DNA of 64,000 nucleotides from Hypomyces perniciosus (GCA_008477525.1 SPDT01000001.1:2914001-2978000); one strand, 5' to 3'. Positions 12,146 to 23,675 are shown, numbered from the stretch's first letter. Program-made: numbers and translations. Notes: a model not told the origin generated them from the sequence alone.

Positions 12146-15100
12146 TTATCTTTGAAACCATGGGAACACCCTCCTGGTTGGCTCCAGAGGTCCTCCGGAT
12201 GATGGGCTCTCCACTTCGAGACTTCGTTGATAGATTTCCTATGCCACAAATGTCAGAATGATATGCCCTATCAGACAGGGACAGACGGTGTCGGCTTACC
12301 TCCTCATCCGTGGGCATACGACAGTCCAGGATCAACTCCCTGACATTGTCATTCTTGGAAAGGTTCGGATACGGCGTGCCCTGGCTCTTCATAAGAGGCA
12401 ACAGCACTTCTCCAAGCACCTCAAACTTCTTCCAGTTAATGCGATCGCCATTAGGGCCAACAAAAGTCTTGCTGCCCTCCTCGGCAGACACTAGGTCCCG
12501 ACGGTGGAGGGGAATAAAGGGGATACGGGGTAATGGCGAGTTTTCCCATGCCAGCCGGTAGGCGAAGTGACTCTTTTGCGTGCCCATCAAAATCACCAGT
12601 CGCGCAAACTTCTTCTGCACTTCAGCAGAGACGAGGCTCCGGGTCTGAGTAAGGCGGTGGATGGCCGTACCGTTAATGCCAGCTAAAACGGCCGCCAACC
12701 CGTTATAATTGTTCAGCTGCCGTAACTTGATGGCGATGTTCATAAACTTCTCCAGAATCAGAGTCCGGTGCTTTGCCTTGTCTCTTAGGAGAACCATGTT
12801 CGCGACCCACTTGGCGATGTGGTTGAAGTGATCAACCATGCGGTTGACGTTCTTCAAGCTCTTGCAGTGATCCTTTTGGCTTGCTGAGAGACTCACATGG
12901 CGAAGGAAGTCGCGAATTCGAATCGAGGAATACATGATCCAGTCGATTCGGGTGAGCTCGTCCGCAATATCATCGTCTGATATGTCCATGAATATGCGGT
13001 ACCGAAACTTGTTCATCGGTAAGTGATCCGTCGGTTCCAGAGTGGCCGCTTCCTTCTCGTACTCTTCATAGGTGTAAAGCTGGACCTGACTCACTCTGTT
13101 GAGATTCTCTGAGCTGCCTGACGGCCTCTCATCGGACAACTCGTCATCAAAGTGAAGGGTGCTTATTCCCGCTGGTATGTCACTCAGTTCCCTGGAAAGG
13201 ATATCGCTGGCTACTTGGTCATCGGTGTCATCGGCATTCGCCCAGCCCGTATCGTCATCCTCAATGACATTGTGGGCCAGGTTTTGCTGCATTTCCCGTG
13301 CAGCCATGCTGAATATCGGCTCAGTTGAAAGATGTCGAATGAAATCTTCCAGGTTCCGCCTCGTCGCCGGGCGAGCAAAATCGCCAGGGTAGAGCGACAC
13401 CCACTTGGCCACCGTCTCGATGATTCTGAGCTGCGTTGCTGTTTTTGTCAAGTGATGTGCTGTTTTGTCATCTCTCACCCGATCCATCCGCGATAAAATG
13501 GCGGAGAATAGCTCTCCTGGGGCGGCAAACTTCCGATACAGACAAAGGAAGACATCCAAAAAGTCAATGTCGGACTTCGAAAGCCGCAGTGCCAGCAGAC
13601 GATCAATCAGGTCATCGAACAGCACACCTGCCATCTTGGGCTGTTTCTCTACAATAGCATCATCATTCCGCTGCAGAATAGGGATATCGTCAGAATAGCG
13701 GAGGGAGTCCGCATCGGATTCATCTACGTCGAGGAATGAATCGCTCCCAGACCTGTCGATACGGAGACCTAACGGAGCAATGTCAGCACCCAGCCGCCAG
13801 CCCACTTTCAACCATGCATGCACATTCATCCGCGGATTGCTAACCTGGGCGTGGGCTTCTGGAGGCCTGTTTTCTATGACTGTCTGAGGCGGACGAAGTT
13901 GGGAACCCACGGAGCAGCGAGTAGTCCGAGCTGGCACGGCTGTGTCTAGCCGGGCTCACCGGTCGCCCCACACTGGCATCAGGAGGAGCCTCGAGGTTCG
14001 CAGCGGATTGTGCGCGTCTTCGCGACACCGTCTCGCCATGCTCATCTATATATACAAGTTACGTCAGATACGAGAGTTTACGCACGTGCAAATTTCCTGG
14101 AGGGGCTACCTACCCCTTCTGTGAGCAACTGCAGCTCTAATGATCGCATGCAGACAAGCCCGCGATGCTTCAGGGTTGTCCGCAGAAATCTTATAGTGGG
14201 CCAGACACGACTTGAAGGGTTTGTCGTTGGCCAACTCGTCCACAGGAACCTCCCAATCGTCCTCGGGCCCCTCGCATTTACATGCGACCAGTATGGCGGG
14301 AAGACCAGAATTCGTCAAGGCGGCTATCAGCAAATCAGTGTCAGCACGATGGCTTTTTTTACTTCCCGTATTAGGAAAGTTTACGATGCAAAAGACAGGC
14401 CTACCCAGGGTTTCAGGGAGATCACGGGTGGAATCCTGATTCCTAACATCGTAGAGTACCAGAGCAGCATCGACGCGGGGGACGATGTGGCCGTTGATTT
14501 GCTTCGGCCATTGGATCGGCTGGGGCGTGCTGAATTCGAAAGAGTCCAGATCCAGCTCGAGCAGCGTTATCATATGGGTAACGGAATCGACGACGATGCG
14601 AACGTTGGAGGCATTGGAGATGGGCGGGCGCGGCAGACCGAGGACTCGCTGGACAAAGGACGACTTGCCCGCGCCTATGGCGCCAATGATGGCGATGTTG
14701 AAGCTCTCCATGGTGGAGATGGGATGGGACTGGGAGAAATGCGGTCACTGTCAGCACAAGAGGTCTCATCAATGCAACCGAACCAAACAACCCCTGTTTT
14801 ACTGCCCCGCGATGGACCGCGACAGGACCCCAAAGTGGGCGATAGCGGGTGGGGGCGAGCCGGTAAATGAGTGATAGTAGCAATAAGAGAACCGGAGTAA
14901 CGACCGGGAAGTAAATCGCAGGGAAAGGTCATGTACAAAGATGCAAGACATGGATCGCGTCCCAATTGGCCCATAATATGCTTTCTGGAGGGAGTAATCC
15001 GCCTGATATGTCGTTCCATCCGTTCGAGAAGGGAGGAGATGAGATAAAAAGTCGAGAACCAACGTACAGTACGTACCCAAAATTGGGAGGGTCCAATTGT

Positions 15101-15553
15101 CAACGACTCTCGACGGGGAGGCGGCCAGCGCAGTTGCTTCTTCTGATCATCGCTGTCGCTGCGTGGCTCGGCAGAGGAAAAGGAAATCTCGGCCTGCTGT
15201 GTCTCAGACTCGGGCTCGGCGTTCGTGTCGGCGAAGAAGGCGGCGGCGGGGTCGTCCAGGCGCTGGAAGAAGGGATCGTCGACAATGGAGATGAACGAGT
15301 CGCGGATGCTCGGGCTAGGCGGCGAGTGCAGTAGAGGGCGCGAGGAGCGATTCGAGCCAGCAGAGGCGGCGACAAGGCTGCTGCTGTTGCTGCTGCTATG
15401 CGCGAAGTCACCGGCAACGAGTCCTGAAGAACGTATCGCTGTCCGCACCGCAGTCGGCGTCGTCCCGGAACCGGAGAATGAGCGCAGGGACCGGGAGGAG
15501 CTGCGGTCTGAGGACCTGTAAGCATATTGCCGAACAGCTTCGATGGGGATCAT
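12146..15553 (-). CDS. Ras guanine-nucleotide exchange factor with an N-terminal Ras-like domain
   Basis: Five exons, 15553-15077, 14729-14114, 14045-13845, 13768-12300 and 12238-12146, give 951 residues. All four junctions keep frame and use GT-AG. Residues 1-160 are Ser-rich and disordered. Residues ~166-365 resemble a small GTPase: the P-loop GAIGAGKS is at 175-182, but the usual NKxD is replaced by CKCE (~309-312) and no clear DxxG switch II is visible. After a Ser-rich linker comes a RasGEF_N module (~475-580), then the CDC25 catalytic domain (~690-930), with MDISDDDIADELTRIDW, NNYNGLAAVLAGINGTAIHRL and the closing EIYQRSLEVE, which only appears when the last intron is spliced. CDC25 domains load Ras with GTP at membranes. 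Here the Ras-like module may be regulatory rather than an active switch (inference). The first intron, 347 nt, is unusually long and should be checked. Confidence 0.9.
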
Positions 15554-18500
15554 TGTCGCAGTCTAGCGACGCGGCCAGAGAGCGTATCCGCGGACATGAG
15601 ATGGCGGACAGCGGCGCGAGAAGGGAGCGAAGGAGAGAATGAGAACAACGCAGCGAGGACGAAGGATGAGGCGTCGCGGAGATGAAAATATCCCGCCCCT
15701 TGGAGGTGAGGAGTTGGATAAGGGACAATAGGCGGACACTAGCGATTGAGCGCAAAACTAGGTGGACAGAAAACACACTTACCAAGCCCACCAGCGGGTG
15801 CCCACGAGGAGACGAGGGGGAGGGGATAGAAATATTCCGACCCAAAAGAATACTACAGGCAGGCGACCCTGTAAAAAAAAATGTAATGGGAGTTTTGACA
15901 GGTCAAATGCTGTCAAAACAGGGAAATATGGCTGTTGCCAGGATATGATTGATGGATGCGACGCGCGCGCGCTCTGCAGCTCTGCAGTAGGTAGGTAGTA
16001 TTAGCAAGCGGCCCAGGGTCGTAGCCCGTACTAAATTGAAAAGGATGGAGGAGATCAGCAAGCCTAGCGCTGGGGTATCCCCTGGCTGTTGTTTCTAAGA
16101 AAGGCCGACAGGCAGAAACTAATACGAGATGGCATGAAGCAATAGCAGCAAATGGAACAGCAACTTTGCCAAACGAGGGGCCTTGAGATGCTAAATATAC
16201 CGGCTGGGCTGTTACAAGGGAGTATGCAAACATGCAAGCGAGTGTGAGCAGCGCGGGAGAAAGAAGAAGAAAAAGAAACAAGCACAAGAAAGATACATAC
16301 CTACGAGTACAGACATGTGGGCGGGCTGAGGCTCCTCCATCTGCAACAAGGGCAGCAGCAGATGGAGGAAGAGCCGCGGATGCGGAATAGGCATGGAGCT
16401 GCAGAATGCAGTAGGGGTTCAGTGAAATGCACTGCATGTGTTTGCTCCCGAAGAGTCGTCATCATGATCCATGTATACGGATTGCTCGTAAGAGGCAAGG
16501 AGCGGCGTCCATCAACAGATATTGTTTCGTAGCCTTTGTTAATGATTGACTGGCAATAGTGCGGAGTAGCAATCAATTGAATAAAGTAAAGGCTCAACCG
16601 TCCCTTGTTTCTTTTTCCTCTGCTTGGGCGGCTTCTTACTCTGGAGTCCTTATCGCGCAATCCTGCGACACATCTTCAAACGCCGCCAGCAAATGACGAT
16701 ATCACCCTCTTCAGGCTTCCACAGCTCACGCAATGTCGCAAAAGATAACCACAAGCAAAGACAAATGACGACATAATTATCTCCTCGGCTCCCTCACTTC
16801 TCACTTTTCACCGTGTCGTCTTTTTTTTTGCTTTTTTAATCAATGTCTAGGTACAGAAAGGCAATCAGAACAGACAAACAGGGCTTTTACCCCAGCCCGC
16901 GCCAATGGGGCAAGCCGTGATCAGGCCATGTCTCGCTACGCCTGCAGCACGTGGGTTTCCGGATCCCGCCAATCAATGCGCGACGAATCGTGGTATCGGC
17001 CGCCAGCGGGCCATGTGCAAAAGGACGTGGGTTCGCATCCTCGGAACCCCTCCCATGGCTTGCAAGGCCTCGCAGGGCTCCCTGATCCGAGGGAGGGAAG
17101 GACTGCCTGTTGGGGCAATTCAAGGCATGTCACATGGCTGCTTGTCTTGGTCTTGTCTTTGTTGTCTCGTTTGCTGGCTGGGAAATTGAGACAGTCCGTC
17201 CGTCCGCTGTCCGAGCGTGGAGACCGCGACATGGTCCCGGAGTGGAGCCCGGGGCCGGCCGTGGGTGGCGGCTTACGGTCTCGGATACCGGACCTGCAAT
17301 GACTTGGAGCGATGGATGTTGATTGAGCAATTCTAAGCGACTGAATACACCCTTGTAGGCTGTAGCGAGCACAAATCGACCATCTGTGAACCCTGACTGT
17401 GATACCTACACCGAGGTTGAAGTAACGTTTACCCGGTAGGCGGGCGATCAGCCAAGTATGGTTATATTCACGATCGATGAAGTACGCCACCACCGTTTAT
17501 GCAGCCGTCAAGATGATCGGCAGCAATGGCTATTCGCGCTGGAAACCCCCGCTGCTCGCTGCTCTGGGCTCGAAGCCACCACAAAAGGAGCCCCCCCCTT
17601 TACATGCAACCACAAAGCTAAAGCAGCAACTGCCGTCCCTTAAGATCTAAAATAAACAGCCAAATCTTCAGCGAAGTAGCTCAGCAGTTTTAAGTCAATG
17701 GGACGTTGACAAATTACTTATCTGTTGTCCTCCCCATTAGGGAGTTGGGCTCTCGTTTCGCTTTTCGCCTCTGGAAGTATCGGAGTTAACTTACACACCA
17801 AAATATGCTTTTGCAACCACTTAGGTTTTTCTTTTCATTTCTTCTTCCGATATCTTTATTTACTTTAATGAGGGAAGCGCATTTCGTGATAAAACACCAC
17901 CTATTCTGCTCCAGATCCCTATTTCCTCCGTACTCGACATTGTGACGCCATCGCCAACTGTGGATCCTCTCGACGAAGGGTTGAATGTAAGGGCCGGCAA
18001 GCTTCGACTATTGAGATAAATTGCCGCCAGAAAATCACACCCAAGCCCTTCTCTAACCCTGCTAGAACGGATGTGTACTCATGTGGTTGACAGTGGGATG
18101 TCGACACCTTTGGCAATATCTATGTCGTCGGGTGCTATCGCCCACGACTCCACTCCGTAGGGCTGAGATTTCCATGGACCACTTTCTATCCGTAACAGGC
18201 AGCTCAATTGTTATTATGTACGTAGCCCCCCATACCTACTCGTAGTACAATATTGTGTGCAGAACGCTGCCGCTTTGTGGGTGTGGAGTCTAGACCCGCG
18301 TCACGCGTGGGATTGACGACCTTGGCGAATGAATAGAATAGTATCCAAACATTGCGAAGACATCTCGTAAGAATACACTCACTTACTTGCTTGCTTGTAT
18401 TAGCTCAGATATCTACTATTAGCCTCACGCATATGGCCAACATCTCCCGGCTGCTTATTTAGTAATCCAGATACAGTCAGGCACAGTAGCATCCATGTGG

Positions 18501-19013
18501 TAACACAGCAATATCCATCCATTGTAACCCACGATCTGTTACTTGACCGGACTGGAAGATTTTCCAGGCATTTCTTTATCTCTACCGGATTGGTTCGCTT
18601 CTCCTTTTTTTTAATCCCGCCCTTTTCCAAGGGATGATAATTCTCATTTTCTCTGGAAGACCTTGTTCGTACCGGCATTTGTGGTACAGCCCCAAAATAA
18701 CACTCGTAGGCGCCTTGTCTCCGCCCAAGGTTCTCCGTGACCTTAGCACAGCCAACCAGCAGATGTGTTGGTGCTATAATATCTTTTGTCTTTTTTCTTT
18801 TCTTTTTTTCCCTTTTGTTCTTGTTTCCAATCAGAAAACAAAGGGTGAACGAAAGGAAATGATACGTAGTACTCGGCTCCGCGCCCGCGCTAAAATCATA
18901 TGTATTTCTTCCCTTCAACATCTCAAAACTTCCCTAATAACCTCAGCAACTCACTTGCCTAAACCTAGAAAAAAGTCTCATCTACAATCGAAACTATCTC
19001 CTACTCTTCCAAA
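15554..19013. other. 3.5-kb spacer without a supported gene
   Basis: I found no convincing gene. It contains the RasGEF promoter or leader on the left, a 10-bp inverted repeat at 15892-15919, and pyrimidine-rich runs at 16220-16300 and 16790-16830 (G/A on the opposite side). Nearer the kinase-fold gene are AT-rich stretches (17640-17900, 18380-18960), probably its promoter. Open frames in this interval have skewed composition and no recognisable domains. Confidence 0.5.
15892..15919. repeat. 10-bp perfect inverted repeat, 8-nt spacer
   Basis: GTTTTGACAG at 15892-15901 is followed, after 8 nt, by its exact reverse complement CTGTCAAAAC at 15910-15919. It lies ~340 bp upstream of the RasGEF start. 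It could be a dimeric protein-binding site or an RNA hairpin in the leader; the sequence alone cannot decide. Confidence 0.7.
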
Positions 19014-20129
19014 ATGGGTAAAAGGATCACCCTCGAGCAGTGGTGGGAAAACCAGCCCGACCCTCAGCGGCCGCCCTTCCCTTACCATGAAGGGCTCACC
19101 CTCTCTATTCGACGACACACTCCACCAAAGCCATATGGAAGTGGGTATCAAAGAGACATGGACCCTAAAATGGCCAGCTGTGATGATATCATCCAGTTAA
19201 CTCACAGCGAATGGTGCCTTCAACATCCCGTTAGGGATACGCCACCTCACTCGGATACAGTTCGCATTCTTCACATCACTGGTGAGATCGCTTGCCGAGA
19301 TGGACATGGTGCACAGATCGTGTGTTGCTACCTCGATGATGAGAAGGATCGGATTTTTGCTGCAAAGATCTATGACCCTCTTTATTACCCTTCTATGTGC
19401 CGTCAGACTGCAATGCCGAATGATGTGACGCGGTATGCCGACTTTGACTACAACAGAGAAGCTACTGCATACGAGGAGTTGAAAACCAATGGCGTCGATG
19501 GCGAACTTACACCGCAATACTACGGCTCGTGGACTTTCAACATTGGCGATAGCCAAAGGCCCGTCCGCATGATACTCATGGAATATATCGAGGGCGTCAG
19601 TCTATATTCGCTCTTGAAGAGTAAAGAAGTTCTTCGTATTTCCCCAGAAATGCGGTTGGAGATCTTCGCACAAGTGCTCGAGGTTGACTGCAAAGTTCTA
19701 TATTATTTTGTATCCCACCGCGACTTTGCTCCAAGAAACATTATGATCGTCGGACTAGACTTGGAAGCCCAAACGTTTGAGAAGGTCCTTCTTATCGACT
19801 TCAACAAATCTGTTGTCTGGACTCAGCCACATGCCGAACCCTTTACCCACTGGGACGATAATCTTCCTCTCAGTCCTTTATATGAGTACTGGATTGGATG
19901 CCCGGAGGAGTTTCGCTACTGGGTTCCTCAGCCACATCGATCACGCATTGAAGTATTTAGGGGGTGGCTTAAGACTCGATGGGAGAAGCAAGAAGGATGG
20001 GCTGGACCTACGGAGTATCAGAAGGAGGAAGAGAATTTTGACGAGCCTGTGGAAATAGTTCCACCCGAACAGGAAGACAAACAGCTAGAATTCCTCGAAT
20101 TCCTCGATTGTCGATTGCGATGCTATTAG
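19014..20129 (+). CDS. Protein-kinase-fold protein, fungal expanded family
   Basis: This is an intronless ORF of 371 residues. Its ATG sits in a favourable AAAATGG context. The kinase landmarks are in order. FAAKIYDP (Lys118) is the candidate beta-3 lysine. REATAYEEL (~148-156) fits helix C. LMEYIEG (188-194) fits the hinge. HRDFAPRNIMI (235-245) is the catalytic loop with Asp237 and Asn242. LLIDFNKSVV (259-268) has Asp262 in the metal-binding position. The DFG glycine is replaced by Asn264, a common change in the many uncharacterised kinase-like families of filamentous fungi. No glycine-rich loop is obvious. Phosphotransfer is possible because Lys, HRD and DF-Asp remain, but the substrate is unknown. 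The neighbours are spacer on both sides. The last ~50 residues are acidic. Confidence 0.8.
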   Translation: MGKRITLEQWWENQPDPQRPPFPYHEGLTLSIRRHTPPKPYGSGYQRDMDPKMASCDDIIQLTHSEWCLQHPVRDTPPHSDTVRILHITGEIACRDGHGAQIVCCYLDDEKDRIFAAKIYDPLYYPSMCRQTAMPNDVTRYADFDYNREATAYEELKTNGVDGELTPQYYGSWTFNIGDSQRPVRMILMEYIEGVSLYSLLKSKEVLRISPEMRLEIFAQVLEVDCKVLYYFVSHRDFAPRNIMIVGLDLEAQTFEKVLLIDFNKSVVWTQPHAEPFTHWDDNLPLSPLYEYWIGCPEEFRYWVPQPHRSRIEVFRGWLKTRWEKQEGWAGPTEYQKEEENFDEPVEIVPPEQEDKQLEFLEFLDCRLRCY

Positions 20130-21624
20130 CCAGGGAATAGAATAAGATAGAATAATAATTAATGAGGCTAATGATATGTGTTTAGAAAGTAAATGTGAGA
20201 GTGTGCCTCGTTTTTAATATTTGTATGGGAACTATGTGATATAAACATCTTCTTCAAGAGCATAAAAAACCTTATATTGACCCAGACAGTTGTTGTGGTT
20301 CCAACATCAGCAAATGCTGGGCCTGGTCGAGATCAATAGTGACCGTTACGTACCTAGATAATGATACGATGAAATAAAACAGCGCGCCGTGATTTGAGTG
20401 TCGTTGGTTGAGTGTTGAAGAAGACGAGAATGGACAGAAGCGGTTTTAGGTTGGGTCAAAGCGATTTGGGCCAAAGGGAATGGGGGCTTTGTGGAGGTGG
20501 CTGGTTGTCCCTTGACGGTCACTTGACGGGAGTTTGCTGTGGTTTGTTTGCTCCCTTGTTGGTCCGAGTCCAAGGGTTGGCGATGAACGATGAATTACTA
20601 GCAGGGAGTATTGCTCCGTATGTCCTCTCCTATCTCTCTCCCTCTCTCCCTCGCCCTTGTGCTGCTGTTGTATCAGGGCTAATCAAAGGGCGAGCAAAGC
20701 ACCACGGACAGAGTAATACTTCCTTTGTACATTCGCGTAGGTAAGAATATGAGTAGATGTAAAATGCGGCGCCGTTACACAACATCTCTGCATGTCTGTG
20801 ATCAACGACAACGATTTGGCGCTGGCAGGGCTTGTGCAGGTGATCGGCATTCCAGGGTTCCAGTTTTGACCACTGCCTGCGTCATGGGACTCGAGCCAAA
20901 AAAAGAATAGACATGTCTCTTATCGTACGGAGTACTCCGTACGAAGTACATCATCATATCATGATTCCCCCTCCCTTGGGGTGGTACACTAATGCCTACC
21001 TAGGTACCACTTAGTACCTAGTCAGCATCTTAGTAGTGGTTTAGGGGGGCGTCGAGCGCGCTGACGTTGCAACGGCCCAGGCGGCGCCAGCACTGAACTG
21101 ACACCTGCAGTTGGCAGCAGCACGAGTCCTGTGATCGCGTGCCACCGCAAAGATAGCCCTAGCGAACCGTCTCCTCCATTTCGGGTCATGAATCGTGATC
21201 TCCGCGCCCCGTTCTTTTCATAGTGCCACTGCTAGTGTTAATAGTAGTGGTAGTAGTAGTACTCCGTAGTGGTAGTAGTGGTAGTAGTAGTAGTAGTTAT
21301 GCTATCTAATGAATTATGAATAAAGCTTGTTCGGTTCTGGAGGAGGCGTAGGAGGAGGTGCTTTGTATTTAGGCGGCACCACGCCCTCCCCTCTTGTCTT
21401 GGTGTCGGGTTCGTTTTTCTGTATGTCTCGTTAGTCCTGTCTTGAAGGGAAACATCTAGCGTCTTGATACACATCGCTGTTATCCTGCATTTTCCACATA
21501 GACGTACCGAGTACACGATTTTATAAATGCTCTCGATTTACACTCACCTCGCTCCATCAGTTGCCTCTCCACATCACCAATCATAGGCACACTAGTTCTG
21601 CATCGCAGACGTAAGGGATCCGCC
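20130..21624. other. 1.5-kb spacer with heptamer-motif cluster
   Basis: No gene is seen. It contains a triple overlapping copy of the TACGGAGTA/TACGAAGTA motif at 20926-20948 and another copy at 21260-21268 within a GTAGTAGTAG-rich run (21236-21300). The right end is the promoter of the 319-residue protein gene. Confidence 0.6.
20926..20948. repeat. Three abutting 7-bp motif units including a 16-bp palindrome
   Basis: TACGGAGTA (20926-20934), TACTCCGTA (20933-20941) and TACGAAGTA (20940-20948) overlap by two bases each. The first two form the perfect palindrome TACGGAGTACTCCGTA. Inside it is CGG-N6-CCG, a spacing of the kind bound by some Zn2Cys6 transcription factors. That match may be coincidental, because the motif family is dispersed through the window. 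Confidence 0.85.
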
Positions 21625-22584
21625 ATGTTCTTCTATAAAATGAATTACGTACACGACACAAAGGCGGCCGCTCACCAGCCCGCTCACCAATCCGCCTACC
21701 GGCCTGCCATTAAGGCCCCTCCCCGTCTTAAACCACAGCCCCATCAGCACCGACCCTTCGACCCCGATGACTTGACGAGACGGCTGTACGTGGTGCTTGC
21801 GGAGCAGAAGGCTCTTGAGGAGCGAAAGAGGCGCTCAAAGGCTGCGGTGGAGGCGGAACGACAGGCCAAAGCCGCAGCAGCTGCCCGGGACGCCGAAGGA
21901 GCTGGCAAACACGGCCAAGGGATTCCTCTGAGAGTACGCACTCAAGACGTACAGTGTGAGTCGGCCGGGCACTCTCGGGAGGCTGACTCCAGCATTGGGA
22001 ATTCTGTGGAGGCGTCTCCATCTATCTACCGCCATGTCCCCCAGGTAGCCGCCTCTCAATTCGCCCGAACGACAAGCGTCAAGACTGCGACAGAGAAGTC
22101 TCTCTCCCACAGGCTGTCGCGGCAGATCCAGACAGTCGCGACCACCACCGAAGCCGACCAGAAGTCATCCTCCTCCTCTCTCAAGTCCAAAGGCTCAGAC
22201 CATGAAGCCCTCAAACATTCCAGGAGGAAAAGTACAGGCAGCATGCTTAGCAAACTAGTGCCAGCAGGGTTCCAAAGACACAGCTTGATTGTCTTGGACA
22301 ACCAATCGGTCTACGATCACAGCGAGGAGGTCGGCAATCCTGATGAGCACCGGGTCGACTGGACTCAAAGCGACGAAGAGGCAGCAAACAAACAAAAGCC
22401 CGCGGCGCAAACCCGCCTGCGATCAATAGAGTCGAAGTGGACCCTGCGATCAAAACTTGGAAGCCTCAGCAAACACGGCAAAAGCGACAAGTCCCACTCC
22501 CCAACCGAGGATAAGGAATCGCCAACCGGGCTGTCACCCAAATCTCCAAAAATCGGGGGATTCTTTGCGCGATTCAAACGTTAG
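21625..22584 (+). CDS. Hypothetical basic, low-complexity protein
   Basis: This is a 319-codon ORF starting at CGCCATG; a second in-frame ATG lies 15 nt downstream at 21640. I do not recognise it. Near the N-terminus is a His/Pro/Gln-rich stretch. It is followed by DDLTRRLYVVLAEQKALEER and an Ala/Arg/Lys/Glu-rich helix (about residues 50-95), probably a coiled coil. The remainder is Ser/Lys-rich and disordered, with repeated basic-Ser patches, and ends with a short aromatic-basic tail FFARFKR. No signal peptide, membrane segment or catalytic motif is visible. The stop codon faces that of the HIT-finger gene about 190 bp away. Confidence 0.7.
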   Translation: MFFYKMNYVHDTKAAAHQPAHQSAYRPAIKAPPRLKPQPHQHRPFDPDDLTRRLYVVLAEQKALEERKRRSKAAVEAERQAKAAAAARDAEGAGKHGQGIPLRVRTQDVQCESAGHSREADSSIGNSVEASPSIYRHVPQVAASQFARTTSVKTATEKSLSHRLSRQIQTVATTTEADQKSSSSSLKSKGSDHEALKHSRRKSTGSMLSKLVPAGFQRHSLIVLDNQSVYDHSEEVGNPDEHRVDWTQSDEEAANKQKPAAQTRLRSIESKWTLRSKLGSLSKHGKSDKSHSPTEDKESPTGLSPKSPKIGGFFARFKR

Positions 22585-22774
22585 CTGAAGGAGCTAATCC
22601 CGGAAATTTGTTTCAGTCACCATCTACGTACCTTTAATCTGACGAGTGATGATTATGAGGATAATATACAACGATTTATTCCCAGAGAGGGGAATCGACG
22701 TGGGGTATGAAGTGGGAAGGATATGATGGATATATACCTAGCCATTGGCCACCCTAGCCATCTTTTTTTGTATT

Positions 22775-23675
22775 TTATTTCTTGCGCTGCTCCTCGGCCA
22801 AGAGGCGTTCGATGAGCTTGGTGTCTTCCTCAGCGACCTGTTGCTGTAGATAGATGTCGGCGGCGGCAGCGGCGGCGTTAGCCTTACGGCTCGCCTCGCT
22901 CATAATATGCGAGATCAACTCGGTGTATTCCCGAATAGCTTCGCCATCCTCGCCGTTGGCCTTTCTCGCCTTACGCAGTGCCGCTTTCCCGTTCTTGATA
23001 CCAATGTCGTGATTCCAGGTGTCTTTCTTCTTCAACCCTTGCATGAGGGCCGCTGGGATGGCCTTTTCTGGTCCATCTGACGGCGGGGGTTGGGTTGCAG
23101 CGTGGATTTCGAGAAGCTGGTTCGGTAGGTTGGGGTACTTGTTGAACAGGAGCTTCAGTCTGTCCGATGTTTCTAGAACGCGGAAGGGGCTTGTGGGATC
23201 GACTAGCTGGACGAGGGCGTTATTCGACGGCGCATCTGGCAGGTCTTGTTTTCCTGGCTGTGGTTGCGGCTCGGGGTCTGGAGGGTGGTTCTCGCGATGG
23301 ACCTTGTTGCACGCGACAGAGCAGCTAGCCAGTGATGTCAGCATCCGCTCACACAGCCCAGATACCTATAGATGGTGATGAAACAAACAAGCAGTGAACG
23401 TACTATGGCAAACGGCACCGAGGGCATTTGTACTTGTGTGGATTAGTCTGACAAACGCCGCAAAGATCCGTCGTCGGCGCTGCTACCTGCGGTGGTGTTG
23501 GCGTTTCGTCGTCGCGGTTGTTCTGCCGCGCTCCCTCTTCAGCTTCCTCTGGCTGTGACGTCTTCAGCTGCTCGTCTTGGCCATCCTCTCTCGCAGGCGT
23601 AGCGGAGGGAGCTTCTTCGCCATCGTGCTTCTCTGTAGACGCCAGAGCTTCCGATTCTTCTGTCGGCTCGGCCAT
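22775..23675 (-). CDS. HIT1: Zinc-finger HIT protein, Hit1/ZNHIT3-like
   Basis: Two exons, 23675-23404 and 23324-22775, give 273 residues. The 79-nt intron (GTACGT...GCTAG) lies inside the zinc finger. Splicing makes LPYCSVAC and completes the treble-clef pattern CGVC-x8-CPRC-x4-CSVAC-x3-H. This junction is the best evidence for the model. The N-terminal part is acidic and low-complexity. After the finger comes a Pro-rich linker, then a helical region (about residues 140-200) with SPFRVLETSDRLKLLFNKYP. Hit1 helps assemble box C/D snoRNPs in yeast; the same role is inferred here. The frame stays open to an upstream ATG at 23843, which would add 56 residues. I prefer 23675 because it leaves 333 bp of divergent promoter shared with NFU1. 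Confidence 0.85.

Noticed and set aside
14675..15076. Read-through of RasGEF exon 1 into the first intron
   Set aside because: The open frame continues but is out of frame with the Ras-like domain. A perfect GTACGT donor and an in-frame CCCAG acceptor favour splicing.
15913..16437. 174-codon minus-strand frame with a hydrophobic stretch
   Set aside because: The hydrophobic part comes from an AAGAAGAAAAAG purine run read in reverse. No domain is recognisable. It probably lies in RasGEF leader DNA.
17021..17060. tRNA T-arm-like GGGTTCGCATCCTC
   Set aside because: The base after TTCG is not the required A, the stem does not pair, and no A-box, D-arm or anticodon arm lies upstream.
20009..20017. 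TACGGAGTA inside the kinase-fold CDS
   Set aside because: It reads as ordinary codons (part of Pro-Thr-Glu-Tyr). One coding copy is close to chance expectation, so it was not treated as a regulatory element.
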